Of a stretch of 64,000 nucleotides of DNA, positions 1 to 8,900 are shown in pieces. Made by a program: the position numbers and the translations under genes. The first letter of the stretch is position 1, and each line of letters opens with the position of its first letter. The notes beneath the pieces were generated by a model. That model worked only from the letters and a program-made list of their open reading frames with translations. It had not been told where the DNA came from and searched no databases. This DNA is from Pedobacter cryoconitis (lineage in GTDB: Bacteria > Bacteroidota > Bacteroidia > Sphingobacteriales > Sphingobacteriaceae), in NCBI RefSeq assembly GCF_014207135.1, contig NZ_JACHCC010000003.1, positions 124,001-188,000 on the forward strand. Direction: 5' to 3'.

Positions 1-389
1 ACCTTATCATCTTTTAGTGTATGATTTGGCTTAACGAATTCAAAACAATAAGAGCATCCCATGTTACATGAAATTGTCGTCCCAATGGTAAGGTATATTG
101 TTCCGGTATTCTTAAACTGATGATCAGTACTGTTTTTCTCAAAGATCTCAATCATGTTCTTCTCTGAGTCAATGATATATTCTTTGGAAATTAAATGCTC
201 AAGTAATAATAAATTTTCAGGATAAACCTCTTTTTGAAAATATTTCAGGCAGGATAATTCTGATAAAAGTTTGCCTTCCTCGGAGTTTAATATTTCTATA
301 CCTCCAGTAAGTGTATTGAAAATTAAAAACTCTTCCCTTTCATCGATTGGGATTAGAACATTGTATGGGCTGGATTTGAAAAGTTGCAT
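1..389 (-). CDS. radical SAM/SPASM peptide maturase (partial, 3' end outside window)
   Basis: Only the first 129 codons are in the window; the gene runs off the left edge. After about 100 residues of N-terminal domain (with a segment reading FNTLTGGIEIL) comes TIGTTISCNMGCSYCFEF, which contains the CxxxCxxC signature that binds the radical SAM 4Fe-4S cluster. A long N-terminal domain before the cluster is typical of maturases that act on peptides, as in sactipeptide, ranthipeptide and epimerase systems. It lies 125 bp downstream of two tiny precursor genes on the same strand, so its substrate is probably those peptides. The SPASM domain itself cannot be seen because the C-terminus is missing, and the exact chemistry (thioether, C-C bond, epimerisation) cannot be told from this part. 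Start ATG at 389. Confidence 0.85.
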   Translation of the reverse strand, partial: MQLFKSSPYNVLIPIDEREEFLIFNTLTGGIEILNSEEGKLLSELSCLKYFQKEVYPENLLLLEHLISKEYIIDSEKNMIEIFEKNSTDHQFKNTGTIYLTIGTTISCNMGCSYCFEFVKPNHTLKDDK

Positions 390-468
390 ACTTAATTTGG
401 TTAGGTGACGTCAACAAATAAGGATTAGTATTGCATATACGTAGGGCCAGGGCAGATTTTGAAGCAAA

Positions 469-501
469 GAATACAATAGCATATTACATGCTATTGTATT
501 C
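469..501 (-). terminator. perfect 14-bp stem-loop between precursor and maturase genes
   Basis: The arms 469-482 and 488-501 are perfect inverted repeats around a 5-nt loop, lying after the first precursor stop (515) and before the maturase start (389). On the minus strand a short T-rich stretch follows. A partial terminator or RNA-stabilising hairpin here would give much more precursor than enzyme, as is common in RiPP operons. Confidence 0.7.
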
Positions 502-514
502 AGATTACAACGTC

Positions 515-688
515 TTAGAATAAGATGTCGTTTTCACCTCCGGTGTTGCCATTAGCTCTTGCAGTGTTACCTGTGCAGTCAAAAGTTTCACATAGTGATT
601 CAACTTCCATTGCCAGTCTTTCTTCTGTTGAGTTTGGTTTTACCAGCTCCTTTTTCAGCAGCTCAGCTTTTAATTGTTCTTTGTTCAT
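515..688 (-). CDS. RiPP precursor peptide 1 (57 aa)
   Basis: A 57-residue peptide starting MNKEQLKAELLKKELVKPNS and ending in NDILF, coded from ATG 688 to TAA 515. The first ~32 residues are a charged, helical leader. The tail holds C33 and C38 and the putative core CTGNTARANGNTGGEN with a single arginine, R44. It is 50 of 57 residues identical to the second copy at 752-925; five of the seven differences lie at or after position 35. Its neighbours are a radical SAM maturase, an S41 peptidase and a UPF0489 peptide-arginase homologue, which is why it is read as a substrate peptide. It belongs to no precursor family I recognise. The leader/core border is inferred, not seen. Confidence 0.85.
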   Translation of the reverse strand: MNKEQLKAELLKKELVKPNSTEERLAMEVESLCETFDCTGNTARANGNTGGENDILF

Positions 689-718
689 GGTTTTAAGGAT
701 TAAGTGGTTAGATAAATA

Positions 719-737
719 ACCTGTCTTCGTGACAGGT
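719..737 (-). terminator. hairpin between the two precursor genes
   Basis: The 7-bp arms 719-725 and 731-737 enclose a 5-nt loop in the 63-bp gap between precursor 2 and precursor 1. It may be an RNA processing or stability element; no strong T-run follows on the minus strand. Confidence 0.45.
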
Positions 738-751
738 GTCTTTTATATATC

Positions 752-925
752 TTAAAATAAGATATCGTTTTCGTGGCCCGTGTTCCCACTTGCTCTTCCA
801 AGGTTTCCTGTACAGTCAAAGCTTTCACATAGTGATTCAACTTCCATTGCCAGTCTTTGTTCTGTAGAGTTTGGTTTTACTAACTCTTTCTTTAGTAGTT
901 CTTCTTTTAATTGTTCTTTGTTCAT
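752..925 (-). CDS. RiPP precursor peptide 2 (57 aa)
   Basis: Second copy of the precursor, ATG 925 to TAA 752, starting MNKEQLKEELLKKELVKPNS. It differs from copy 1 at positions 8, 23, 35, 42, 43, 46 and 51. C33, C38, the TGN triplet at 39-41, R44, the GNTG at 47-50 and the end ENDILF are unchanged. The core reads CTGNLGRASGNTGHEN. Substitutions clustered around an invariant arginine, with the leader kept, are what is expected of duplicated RiPP substrates that diversify under one maturation machinery. It is the first gene of the precursor-maturase transcript, downstream of the terminator at 1063-1081. Confidence 0.85.
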   Translation of the reverse strand: MNKEQLKEELLKKELVKPNSTEQRLAMEVESLCESFDCTGNLGRASGNTGHENDILF

Positions 926-1062
926 TGTTTTAAGAATTAATGGTTAAAAAAAATTGAATTAAAGATTTTTACAGCTTAAATAATCAGAGACTGTCCATTG
1001 GAAAATGATTGCCGCAGGCATTACTGATATTCAAAATATGTTGTACTGGCAGGTAGCGCTTT

Positions 1063-1081
1063 AAAAACCGATCCGGTTTTT
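1063..1081 (-). terminator. terminator after the arginase-peptidase operon
   Basis: The perfect 8-bp arms 1063-1070 and 1074-1081 flank a 3-nt loop, with A/T tracts on both sides that give a U-run on the minus transcript. It lies 143 bp after the S41 peptidase stop and separates that transcript from the precursor genes, so the precursors probably have their own promoter between 926 and 1062. Confidence 0.65.
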
Positions 1082-1223
1082 GATAGTATTTTTAATTGTG
1101 TTTGTTTTAATACTTATTTCGTTTGCAGCCAGGATTTATTTAACAGTTCTTTGTGCATCATGTAAAAGTCAGGTAATTGAATATTTGGTTAATTAGTAAT
1201 TTTAATATACCCTATTATTTATT

Positions 1224-3056
1224 TCATAAATCAATTCTGCTGACCGCGGCTTGTAGCACCTTGTCTTTATAAGGCGCCAGATCTTCGACTTTTTCCAGCT
1301 TCACGCAGATGTCAGGAGTAATCCCTTTAGTCTCTATAGACTTTCCATTAACTAAAATTTTTCCGGGAGAGATTGCATTTGTTGTAAAAGAAGCATCCTC
1401 ATCGGGTAATACTACCTGATAGGTAAATGACAGCGCACCGATCGAATTCTCACTGCCAATAATTTTCACATCACGTAGTTCGCGTTTTAAACAGCTTGCC
1501 AGTAACTCTGTAACACAGGCACTGCTTCTGTTGATAATAAATGATATTTTTCCGTCTTTTCTGAAGTTCAGGGGAGAAAGATTTCCGTTTACTATAATAG
1601 AATCCAATTTTCCTGTAGCTACTTCTTCGAAATCAAAGTATTTAAAAGATTTATGGACAATTGAGGACAGTAGTCGGGCCCCTGCAAGGAAATCTCCTCC
1701 TCCACAATTCCTTAAATCAAGAACAAGATTTTTTTTGGTATTAATACTGTCCAGATTGGAGATAAACGTGGTAACAGAATGATCATTTATACTATTAATT
1801 TTGTAATACGCAGTTGAATCATTTAGAAATACATAGCCATCCCCCTTGTTTCCACTGTATTTTTTAGATATGATATACTTAGGTTTTAAAATGTAACTGA
1901 TCTCATTAAGACCTCCTTCGGGCCTTGCAAAGTTTATTGTCATTTTTTCTCCTGGTGCATTCTTCAGCGACTGGTTAAGACGGTCAATGGTGAAATCCTG
2001 ATTAAGGTTCACTTTTTTATGGTTAATTTCCAGTATTTCGCTTCCTAATGGGATCTTTTCTTCTAATTCAGAATCGAGTATTGCTGAAACAATGGCCTTA
2101 TTGTTGAAATTATAACAATAAAACGGGGTTACTAATGCAGTAACTGGCTTTATTGTACATTTTGATCGGATGGAAAAATGAGGGTCCCTGACTTCAGTAT
2201 TTAAAAAAGTATTGATTTTGGCAATCCTGTCACAAAATGATGAATTATCATGAAGTAGGATTTCTGCTTTGCTGATGATCTGATCTTTGTTTAGGTTTCT
2301 TTCTTTGTAGAAAGGATAAGCTTTCAGTAAAGATAAAAATACCTCGCTTAAGAGATTTTCGGATTTAACGGAAGGATTTTCAATAAATACATTTGATTTA
2401 TAATATTCTTCATATTGTTTAACGGGGAAATGAGCATACTGTCCAGCTGACTCAAAGGGGGTAAGCTGTGCTCTTGTCTTAAGGTTTATATTACTGTAAG
2501 GTGCATTAAGGAATATTTCGGATGGAGAAAGATGTTTTTCTATTTTGTTATTCCCTAGCCAGGCGTCCCCAAGTACAAATTTTGTAGTTCTTTTTTCGTC
2601 CAGTTTTTTATAAGAGATCTCAATCTTCAGATCTTTTTTATCAAAAACTAAAAGGGAATCGAAATTCAAAAAAAATGGGGCCTGGTATCCCTGATTATTG
2701 AATTTAACGGTTTGTTTAAATTCATGAGACTTATGGTCCGTTATTTTAAAGTCTGCAGAGCTTATATTCTCAATGAAACAGCGAAAAACCAGCTTCAGTG
2801 ATGCCGTTTTATCAGGTCTGTCCTTTTTCAGAAAAACAAGAACTGTCTGATCCGGAATAATAAAGCTCTCAGGCAGGCTTTCCATATCATTGAAAGCAGA
2901 GAAGCTGAGCCGGGAAGGTTTCAGGTTTGCATCTGGCACCCAGATATAATTTTTAATGTATTTACTTGTTTTGTAATAAGCTAAGGTCTGAGAAAAACAA
3001 AACCGGGCAGTTCCAAAAAGAATGAGCAGGATAATTAACAGGTTTTTCTTAAACAT
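1224..3056 (-). CDS. exported S41-family peptidase
   Basis: This 610-residue protein begins with a Sec signal (MFKKNLLIILLILFGTARF, cleavage near FSQ). A long N-terminal region of about 300 residues is not recognised. A PDZ-like segment lies around residues 330-400 and a C-terminal S41 fold at about 410-600, with LVLDLRNCGGGDF followed by INRSSACVTELLASCLK; the serine of SSAC is the likely nucleophile. S41 enzymes are tail-specific or interphotoreceptor-type endopeptidases. The arginase-like gene ends 14 bp upstream, so the two are almost certainly co-transcribed. In a RiPP locus it could remove the leader outside the cytoplasm, but that role is inferred; a housekeeping function is possible. 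Confidence 0.85.
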   Translation of the reverse strand: MFKKNLLIILLILFGTARFCFSQTLAYYKTSKYIKNYIWVPDANLKPSRLSFSAFNDMESLPESFIIPDQTVLVFLKKDRPDKTASLKLVFRCFIENISSADFKITDHKSHEFKQTVKFNNQGYQAPFFLNFDSLLVFDKKDLKIEISYKKLDEKRTTKFVLGDAWLGNNKIEKHLSPSEIFLNAPYSNINLKTRAQLTPFESAGQYAHFPVKQYEEYYKSNVFIENPSVKSENLLSEVFLSLLKAYPFYKERNLNKDQIISKAEILLHDNSSFCDRIAKINTFLNTEVRDPHFSIRSKCTIKPVTALVTPFYCYNFNNKAIVSAILDSELEEKIPLGSEILEINHKKVNLNQDFTIDRLNQSLKNAPGEKMTINFARPEGGLNEISYILKPKYIISKKYSGNKGDGYVFLNDSTAYYKINSINDHSVTTFISNLDSINTKKNLVLDLRNCGGGDFLAGARLLSSIVHKSFKYFDFEEVATGKLDSIIVNGNLSPLNFRKDGKISFIINRSSACVTELLASCLKRELRDVKIIGSENSIGALSFTYQVVLPDEDASFTTNAISPGKILVNGKSIETKGITPDICVKLEKVEDLAPYKDKVLQAAVSRIDL

Positions 3057-3070
3057 AAGGCTATTTCATA

Positions 3071-3946
3071 TTACAAGTCTAAATCTATTTTATCCAGCTC
3101 ATAAAGCTGATTAAGTCTTTTTAACAGATTATTTTCAATCATTTCCCATTGGTGCGCAGGGGTGAAACCGCTATGTCTGGACCTGCATATGGTAATTAAT
3201 TTTGGTACTATCCGGGCCCGCTCCAGAGCAATGACTAAATTTTCTATCTGAAGGATGATTTCTTTCTCATCTACTTCTCTCGGGCTGGGATAAGTATAGT
3301 CGTTTTTGTTAAAAATGAAAAAATAGCTTTCATTAAATACTACTGCATTTACTGTTAAGCTGGTGTAATTTAAGGGATGATATTTGTTTGCAATAAAATC
3401 TTCATATTCCTGTTTTGTGGTTTCCAGAACCACTTCTTTGTTTGGGGATTCGCAACAGGAAAAATAGTCCAGATCAATGTCCAGTAAAATGTCAGTTTGA
3501 CCATCGGGATTTGAATTTAGAAAATCTGCTGCGTCAAGTTTGTCGTATTTGTATATTTTAAAAGTATTATCGGTAATTGTATGGTTGTACTTCTCTGAGA
3601 TAAATTTTTTTGCTTGATTGTTGTATGACCTGACATACATATCGAAGCTTCCTTTCTTTGGCATATCCCTTCTTATCCAGATCATATTATCAATAATATC
3701 CAGGTAAATAGCCGGGATAATAAAGGTGTCAATATTCAGTTCCTGGTAGGTGAAAGCCTTGATATTCAGTAAATCTTTGCTTAGTATTTCATTGAGAGAG
3801 GTGTTCAGAAGTGGGGATCTGAGATCCGAATGGTCGTCGAAGTGGAGCAATGTATTCTTGCTGCCGATGAGGCCCTCTTTTGTAGCAAATGCCCACGCAA
3901 TAAATGCCTCATGATGTTCTTCAAGGATAATAATTGGTGTTCTCAT
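3071..3946 (-). CDS. UPF0489-family protein, probable peptide arginase
   Basis: This 291-residue protein uses the ATG at 3946 (MRTPIIILEEHHEAF); an upstream in-frame ATG at 4000 would add a poor 18-residue tail. It shows arginase-like metal motifs: LLHFDDHSDLRSP near residue 36 and DILLDIDLDYF near residue 153, as in ureohydrolases. UPF0489 members such as OspR, from the landornamide pathway, convert arginine to ornithine in RiPP precursors. Here it heads an operon with the S41 peptidase beside two precursors that each have one core arginine. Hydrolysis of that arginine to ornithine plus urea in the cytoplasm is the best-supported guess. It is unrelated in sequence to the metabolic arginase at 12807-13763. 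Confidence 0.8.
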   Translation of the reverse strand: MRTPIIILEEHHEAFIAWAFATKEGLIGSKNTLLHFDDHSDLRSPLLNTSLNEILSKDLLNIKAFTYQELNIDTFIIPAIYLDIIDNMIWIRRDMPKKGSFDMYVRSYNNQAKKFISEKYNHTITDNTFKIYKYDKLDAADFLNSNPDGQTDILLDIDLDYFSCCESPNKEVVLETTKQEYEDFIANKYHPLNYTSLTVNAVVFNESYFFIFNKNDYTYPSPREVDEKEIILQIENLVIALERARIVPKLITICRSRHSGFTPAHQWEMIENNLLKRLNQLYELDKIDLDL

Positions 3947-4529
3947 TGATTTATAGATGGCTTGTATCACAATCTTAACAAAAAAAAATCTATAATGCAA
4001 GTAAATTTTTAATAATGCTACATTGTATAAATTTTTGATAAAATAAATTGCAAATAATGCTATTTTATATTTTTAGTAAACCTCGTTAGAAGGCCTGATT
4101 CTAATGATTTTGAGCTAAATAAGAGGAAGAAATAATCAATATAAATAATATAAATGTATCTTAATATTTACGAAACACTAGTCTCTTACCTTGAAATAGA
4201 TTATCATTTGTGGCTAATTGAGGTGTGGTTTTGATGAGAAATCTCCGAACACATTTAAGTTATGAGATAGATTAACCAGTGTTGTCATTTTTCATCTTGC
4301 AGTCATTAACCTTATGAACCAGGCTGGATAGTTTATGAAAGTGCAGACTTATAATTGTCATCAGATTAACCTTCCTTTCGTCTATTTCATTACTGACAAT
4401 AGGCAGGACCCGGATGGGATTCTATACCCACTTAGTGGGATCTACATTTGACTATACAGGATTTATACAAAACATTGAATTATTTGTACATGTCACCAAT
4501 TTCATAAATTCTTTTTCTTAGTTTTCTGT
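3947..4529. other. AT-rich divergent intergenic region, no gene seen
   Basis: 583 bp between the minus-strand arginase operon and the plus-strand beta-helix lipoprotein. No convincing ORF or RNA gene is visible. The ten-base word AATAATGCTA occurs twice (4011-4020 and 4053-4062), exactly 42 bp apart or four helical turns, on the arginase side. It could be a pair of operator half-sites, but this is weak. Confidence 0.4.
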
Positions 4530-5885
4530 ATGAAAAATTATCTAACTCTCTGTATAATTGGTGTATTGGTTGTCTCATCATTCACGATGTGTAAGAAAAA
4601 GCCAAATGAAAATGAACTGATATCGAACTCAGCTGCTACCAGGAACAACGGAATCGTTGCTGCCTGTACCTATACTGTTCAGCCTTCTGAATGGTTTGTG
4701 GATGGAACTAATATAGCCGCAGGGTCGGTTATCTGTATTCCTGCTGGTGCAAGGGGTAGTTTATTACTGAAAAATTTCAAGGGAACAGCGGCACAACCGA
4801 TTATCGTCATTAATAAAGGGGGTAAAGTAACTATTTCTGCATCCCTTACTGCTTCATATGCATTTAAGACTCAAAATTGTCAATATTTTAAGGTGATGGG
4901 GAATGGAGATGCGGGTACTACGTATGGATTTGATGTGAATGGTGGAAATCTCGGTATGACAATGGATGATCTCAGCTCTGATTTTGAGATTGCCAACGTC
5001 GAAGTCCGCAATAGCGGATTTGCTGGTATTATGGGAAAAACAGATCCATCTTGTGATGCTGCAACGTGGCGTGGCCATTTTACAATGAGAAACGTAATTC
5101 TTCATAACAACTACATTCATAAAACTGGCGGGGAAGGCTTCTATATTGGAAACTCTTTTTATGCTGATGGACGTTCGCTTTCCTGTGGTACTGTTCTTCC
5201 TCATGATGTGGTGAATGTCAAGATTTATAATAATCTTACTGATTCGACTGGCTGTGAAGGAATCCAGGTTGGCGGTGCAATTGCTGACTGTGAGATTTAT
5301 AACAATACGGTTAAATCTCCAGGATTAACACCTTTTGCAGATGCTCAGAATAATGGGATACAAATCGGGGAGGGAACCGGAGGAAAGTGTTACAATAACC
5401 TGGTCAAAAATGCACCTGGCAATGGTATTATAGTACTTGGACTTGGAGATAACAGGGTATATAATAACTTTATTATCAATTCTGGAGCCTATGGTATTTT
5501 TGCAGATTCCAGATATACACCCGGACCTAATTTTCAGTTTATCAATAATACAATTATTGGTTCGGCTTTGGATGGGATCAGACTATATTCAGAAACTATA
5601 CCGATGCATACTGTAATCAATAATGCTATAATAGGTTCAGGGTCAGGTGTCGGTATATACAAAAGAAGTGACAATGTTCATCTGACAGCTTCAAATAATT
5701 ACATCAATGCAGATGTTAGTACATGTAAGTTTGTAAATTATATCGGTGGTGATTTTCATTTACTGTCTTCGTCTCCGTTGATTAATGCGGGAGCAAATAC
5801 TTCGTCTTATGGGGTGAATTTTGATTATTATGGTACTGCACGTCCTTCAGGTGCCGCATTTGATATTGGGGCCAGTGAGTATTAA
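4530..5885 (+). CDS. right-handed parallel beta-helix lipoprotein
   Basis: This 451-residue protein has a lipoprotein signal ending in SFTMC (cysteine at residue 21), so it is anchored on the cell envelope. From about residue 60 it is built of short asparagine-rich coils (IYNNLT, IYNNTV, CYNNLV, VYNNFI, INNTII patterns) typical of pectate-lyase-like parallel beta-helices. The C-terminus, with YGTARPSG followed by FDIGASEY, matches the ending of choice-of-anchor Q beta-helix proteins. Such proteins bind or cut polysaccharides, but no catalytic residues can be assigned. It is a single gene with a divergent upstream region; the next gene starts 65 bp downstream on the same strand. Confidence 0.8.
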   Translation: MKNYLTLCIIGVLVVSSFTMCKKKPNENELISNSAATRNNGIVAACTYTVQPSEWFVDGTNIAAGSVICIPAGARGSLLLKNFKGTAAQPIIVINKGGKVTISASLTASYAFKTQNCQYFKVMGNGDAGTTYGFDVNGGNLGMTMDDLSSDFEIANVEVRNSGFAGIMGKTDPSCDAATWRGHFTMRNVILHNNYIHKTGGEGFYIGNSFYADGRSLSCGTVLPHDVVNVKIYNNLTDSTGCEGIQVGGAIADCEIYNNTVKSPGLTPFADAQNNGIQIGEGTGGKCYNNLVKNAPGNGIIVLGLGDNRVYNNFIINSGAYGIFADSRYTPGPNFQFINNTIIGSALDGIRLYSETIPMHTVINNAIIGSGSGVGIYKRSDNVHLTASNNYINADVSTCKFVNYIGGDFHLLSSSPLINAGANTSSYGVNFDYYGTARPSGAAFDIGASEY

Positions 5886-5950
5886 GCTCATATTTGTTGT
5901 TAATTTAAATTTAAGAATTAAATTTATCAGCGATGAAAGGCAGTTGAAAT

Positions 5951-8900
5951 ATGAACGAGAACCAGCACTATATTTTTGAATCAATATCCCAATATGTAAA
6001 AATGGGATTTCTCTCTAAAGTTGAAATAAAAGAAGCCATTGATGATTTAGTTATGGATGAAGATCTGGAAGACCAGATCTCGTCTCAGTGGATAACTGAT
6101 ACAATTGATAGTGAATTCAAAATATTAGTTGAACAAAGTAAATTATGGATACATCCTACAGATAATGAAAAATTGGAACGGGTTTTCGACAAGCTTTGGA
6201 CTGATCACAAAATTATCGCTTTGCACAATGCAGGTTATACTACTGCTGACGGGGAAGGCGAGGTAATAGAAGTAGAGAATAAATTACGAAGTAAAGGACA
6301 GTACTCAGAGGGCTATTGTTTTTACCATGAGCAGGATGTCGAAAGGGTAATTAATAATGGTGACAGAAGGTTGTTTTTAGCCTATCAAAAGATTGAAAAT
6401 GAAGATGATGAAGTAACCCGTCAGATTGGTCATCAAATTGTGGAGGAACTACGGGCTTCAGGATTTCAGGTAAACTGGGATGAGAAACCTTCCAGTAGAA
6501 TAGAAATTTTTGATTTCAACTGGAAGAAAATATATGATGAAAATAGTAATGTATTTGTACATGATCGGGCTGCTCAGCCATTGACAAAACCACAATCCAG
6601 GAAATTCTCTGAAATTCAGTATCTACTCCCTGCAGATAGCTGGGCACGCTGGCGTGATGAATTAAATAAAGGTGAGTTTAAAGATGAAATCTGTCTTTTT
6701 ATCGAAGGTGATTGGGAAACAACAGACCTTAATCTTGACGAGATAAAAGACGAACTGGGGAATTATGTTTTTCTGATTCTGGTTTCCGGTGATATGAAAT
6801 GCAGCAACATATACTGTAAGGAGACAGATAGTGCTACAGGATTAATTATTCTGGGCTCGCTTGAAGCTGAAAATATGTTGGTTGGCGGACAACAAATTTA
6901 TATTTGTGAAGATTTAACAGTAAAGAGTTGCTATTGGGGAGATTACAATCATGGAGACCTGATAGTGAATGGAGCAATTGCAATAGATGTATTTATTTCT
7001 ACTGATTATGGTTTCAATCTTAAACGGTTTAAGGAAAATGATCGGGTAATTGTAAATCATTTCTTTTGGGATGAAGAGGAGGACGAATTTCCCCGCTGGA
7101 AGATCTCTGGCCTTATTAAGGAAGACTGTCTATTTGAAGAATCTGATGTTGAGGGTGAATTATACGGCTGGAATGATTGGTTGTACCGGGATAAAATGAT
7201 TGAACATCTTAAAGCAGGTGAACCAATTTTGCGACAGGATACCCAAATTATTGAGCCAATAGTAGAAATTCCATTTCTATTTAAAAGTGAAGGATTTAAT
7301 AACGAAGATTTTCAGCGTATGCGTCAATCGGTATTATTTCTGGACAATATGCCATTAGATGAGAATGGAATAAAACAAAGTGAAAAGATTGAATATTGGC
7401 GAGGCGAAATATTTAAGCGGGTTTTGGTTATTAAAGATGTAGTTTGTTCTGAATCCATTTATTTCCAGAAAGGAACTGAATATGCTATCCTTGTTAACTA
7501 CAAAGAGGTTAAGCCAGGTTTGATTAAGGGGCTGTTAAACAAAGGGCTTAGTCATCAATTATCTTTTGCTTGCAGAGACTTGCAGGGAGATGATCAGGAA
7601 TGGCATATTTATCATCCAAGTGTTGCACCTTTAAAATTTAATGAACTGATGCAAGATAACTGGAAAGTATTGCTACATGAGTTTTCTGAGATGGAATATT
7701 ACCATTTGCAGTTCCAGGAAAAGGTGACTATTGGAAAGATAGAACATATCCTTTCTTTGCCCGTGGTTAAAGAAAAATATAGTGGTTACTATAATGAAGA
7801 GGAGGATAAACTGTGGTTTGGGGAAACTTGCTACACATTCAGACAACTTCATAATGAAAGGGGAAAAAGCCGGCGTATTTCCATTATCCATGATCAGTCA
7901 ACGGATGAAGAAAAGGTCTATGATTTTTACCATTTTGATATAGCAAAACTGAAAAGTGGAGAGACAGTGGCAGTGCTCTTTGCCCAGGATAGTGACGGAT
8001 TTGAGGCCGAAACCTATGAGGTATCTATTTCAAATATAGCTAAATTCAAAAAAGCGCTGCATAGTTTTGCTATGCTGGAAAGAAAAATTGAAAAACTCAA
8101 TACTGAATATCTGGAAGAATTAAAGGAATCTGAAGAAAGAAGGCTGAAAGCTATTGCCAAAATACCATTAGCCATTCCTTTCAAAACAATTGAATTCAAT
8201 GGATATGAATTCACTGGGATAAATCTTCATCAGGCTAATGACTTGTTAAAAGACTTAAAAGATCTGGAAGACAAAGAATACTTGTACGACGTATTTGATA
8301 ATGTTCATTTTCCCAACGATACTGGAAATGGATATTTTTTATTGGCTGATGAAGATGTGGTCATGCCAGCCCTGGAACTTGATGTTGAAGCTTATGGTCT
8401 CGTATTTGATTTTAATATACTTGGATTTATCTTTCTGAAAGATTTAACACTTACCTCTCATTTAAAAGCTTACGATGCAGACTATTCTCCTGCATTGATT
8501 GTAAAAGGTAATCTGAGTTGTAAGAATATCAATCTGTCTGGAAACATACATTATGTGGAAGGGGCCATTACTTGCGAGTTTCTTTATGCTGAATATAATC
8601 ATGGTGGATTATACGTGAAAGGCCGGCTTACTGCTGATTGTGTTGTTGCCGAAGATATGCCATGTTACTTTGGTGAAATAGTCGCTGGGGCTATTGTAAG
8701 TGACTACAGTATTTATGGTCTGGATAGTATTTTGGATGAGCAGGGAAACACGCAAAAAGTGTTGAATTTCTATCCAGATACACACTTCCTTCAGGATGTT
8801 TTAGTACCTGAGGTATTAGGAGACGAGACCTGGGGCCTGATATGGCCGGTTGACATTGAAACCTGGATCACAGAAGGGAAATCTGCTATTGACCGCGGAA

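Noticed and set aside
525..719. 64-residue plus-strand reading frame rich in serine
   Set aside because: It is antisense to the first precursor gene, which has a paralogue, a conserved sequence and coherent neighbours.
3946..4000. N-terminal extension of the UPF0489 protein from ATG 4000
   Set aside because: The extra residues are unlike the family start; ATG 3946 begins the conserved RTPIIILEEHHEAF segment.
4854..5204. 116-residue minus-strand frame inside the beta-helix gene
   Set aside because: It lies wholly within a well supported coding region on the other strand and has no domain features.
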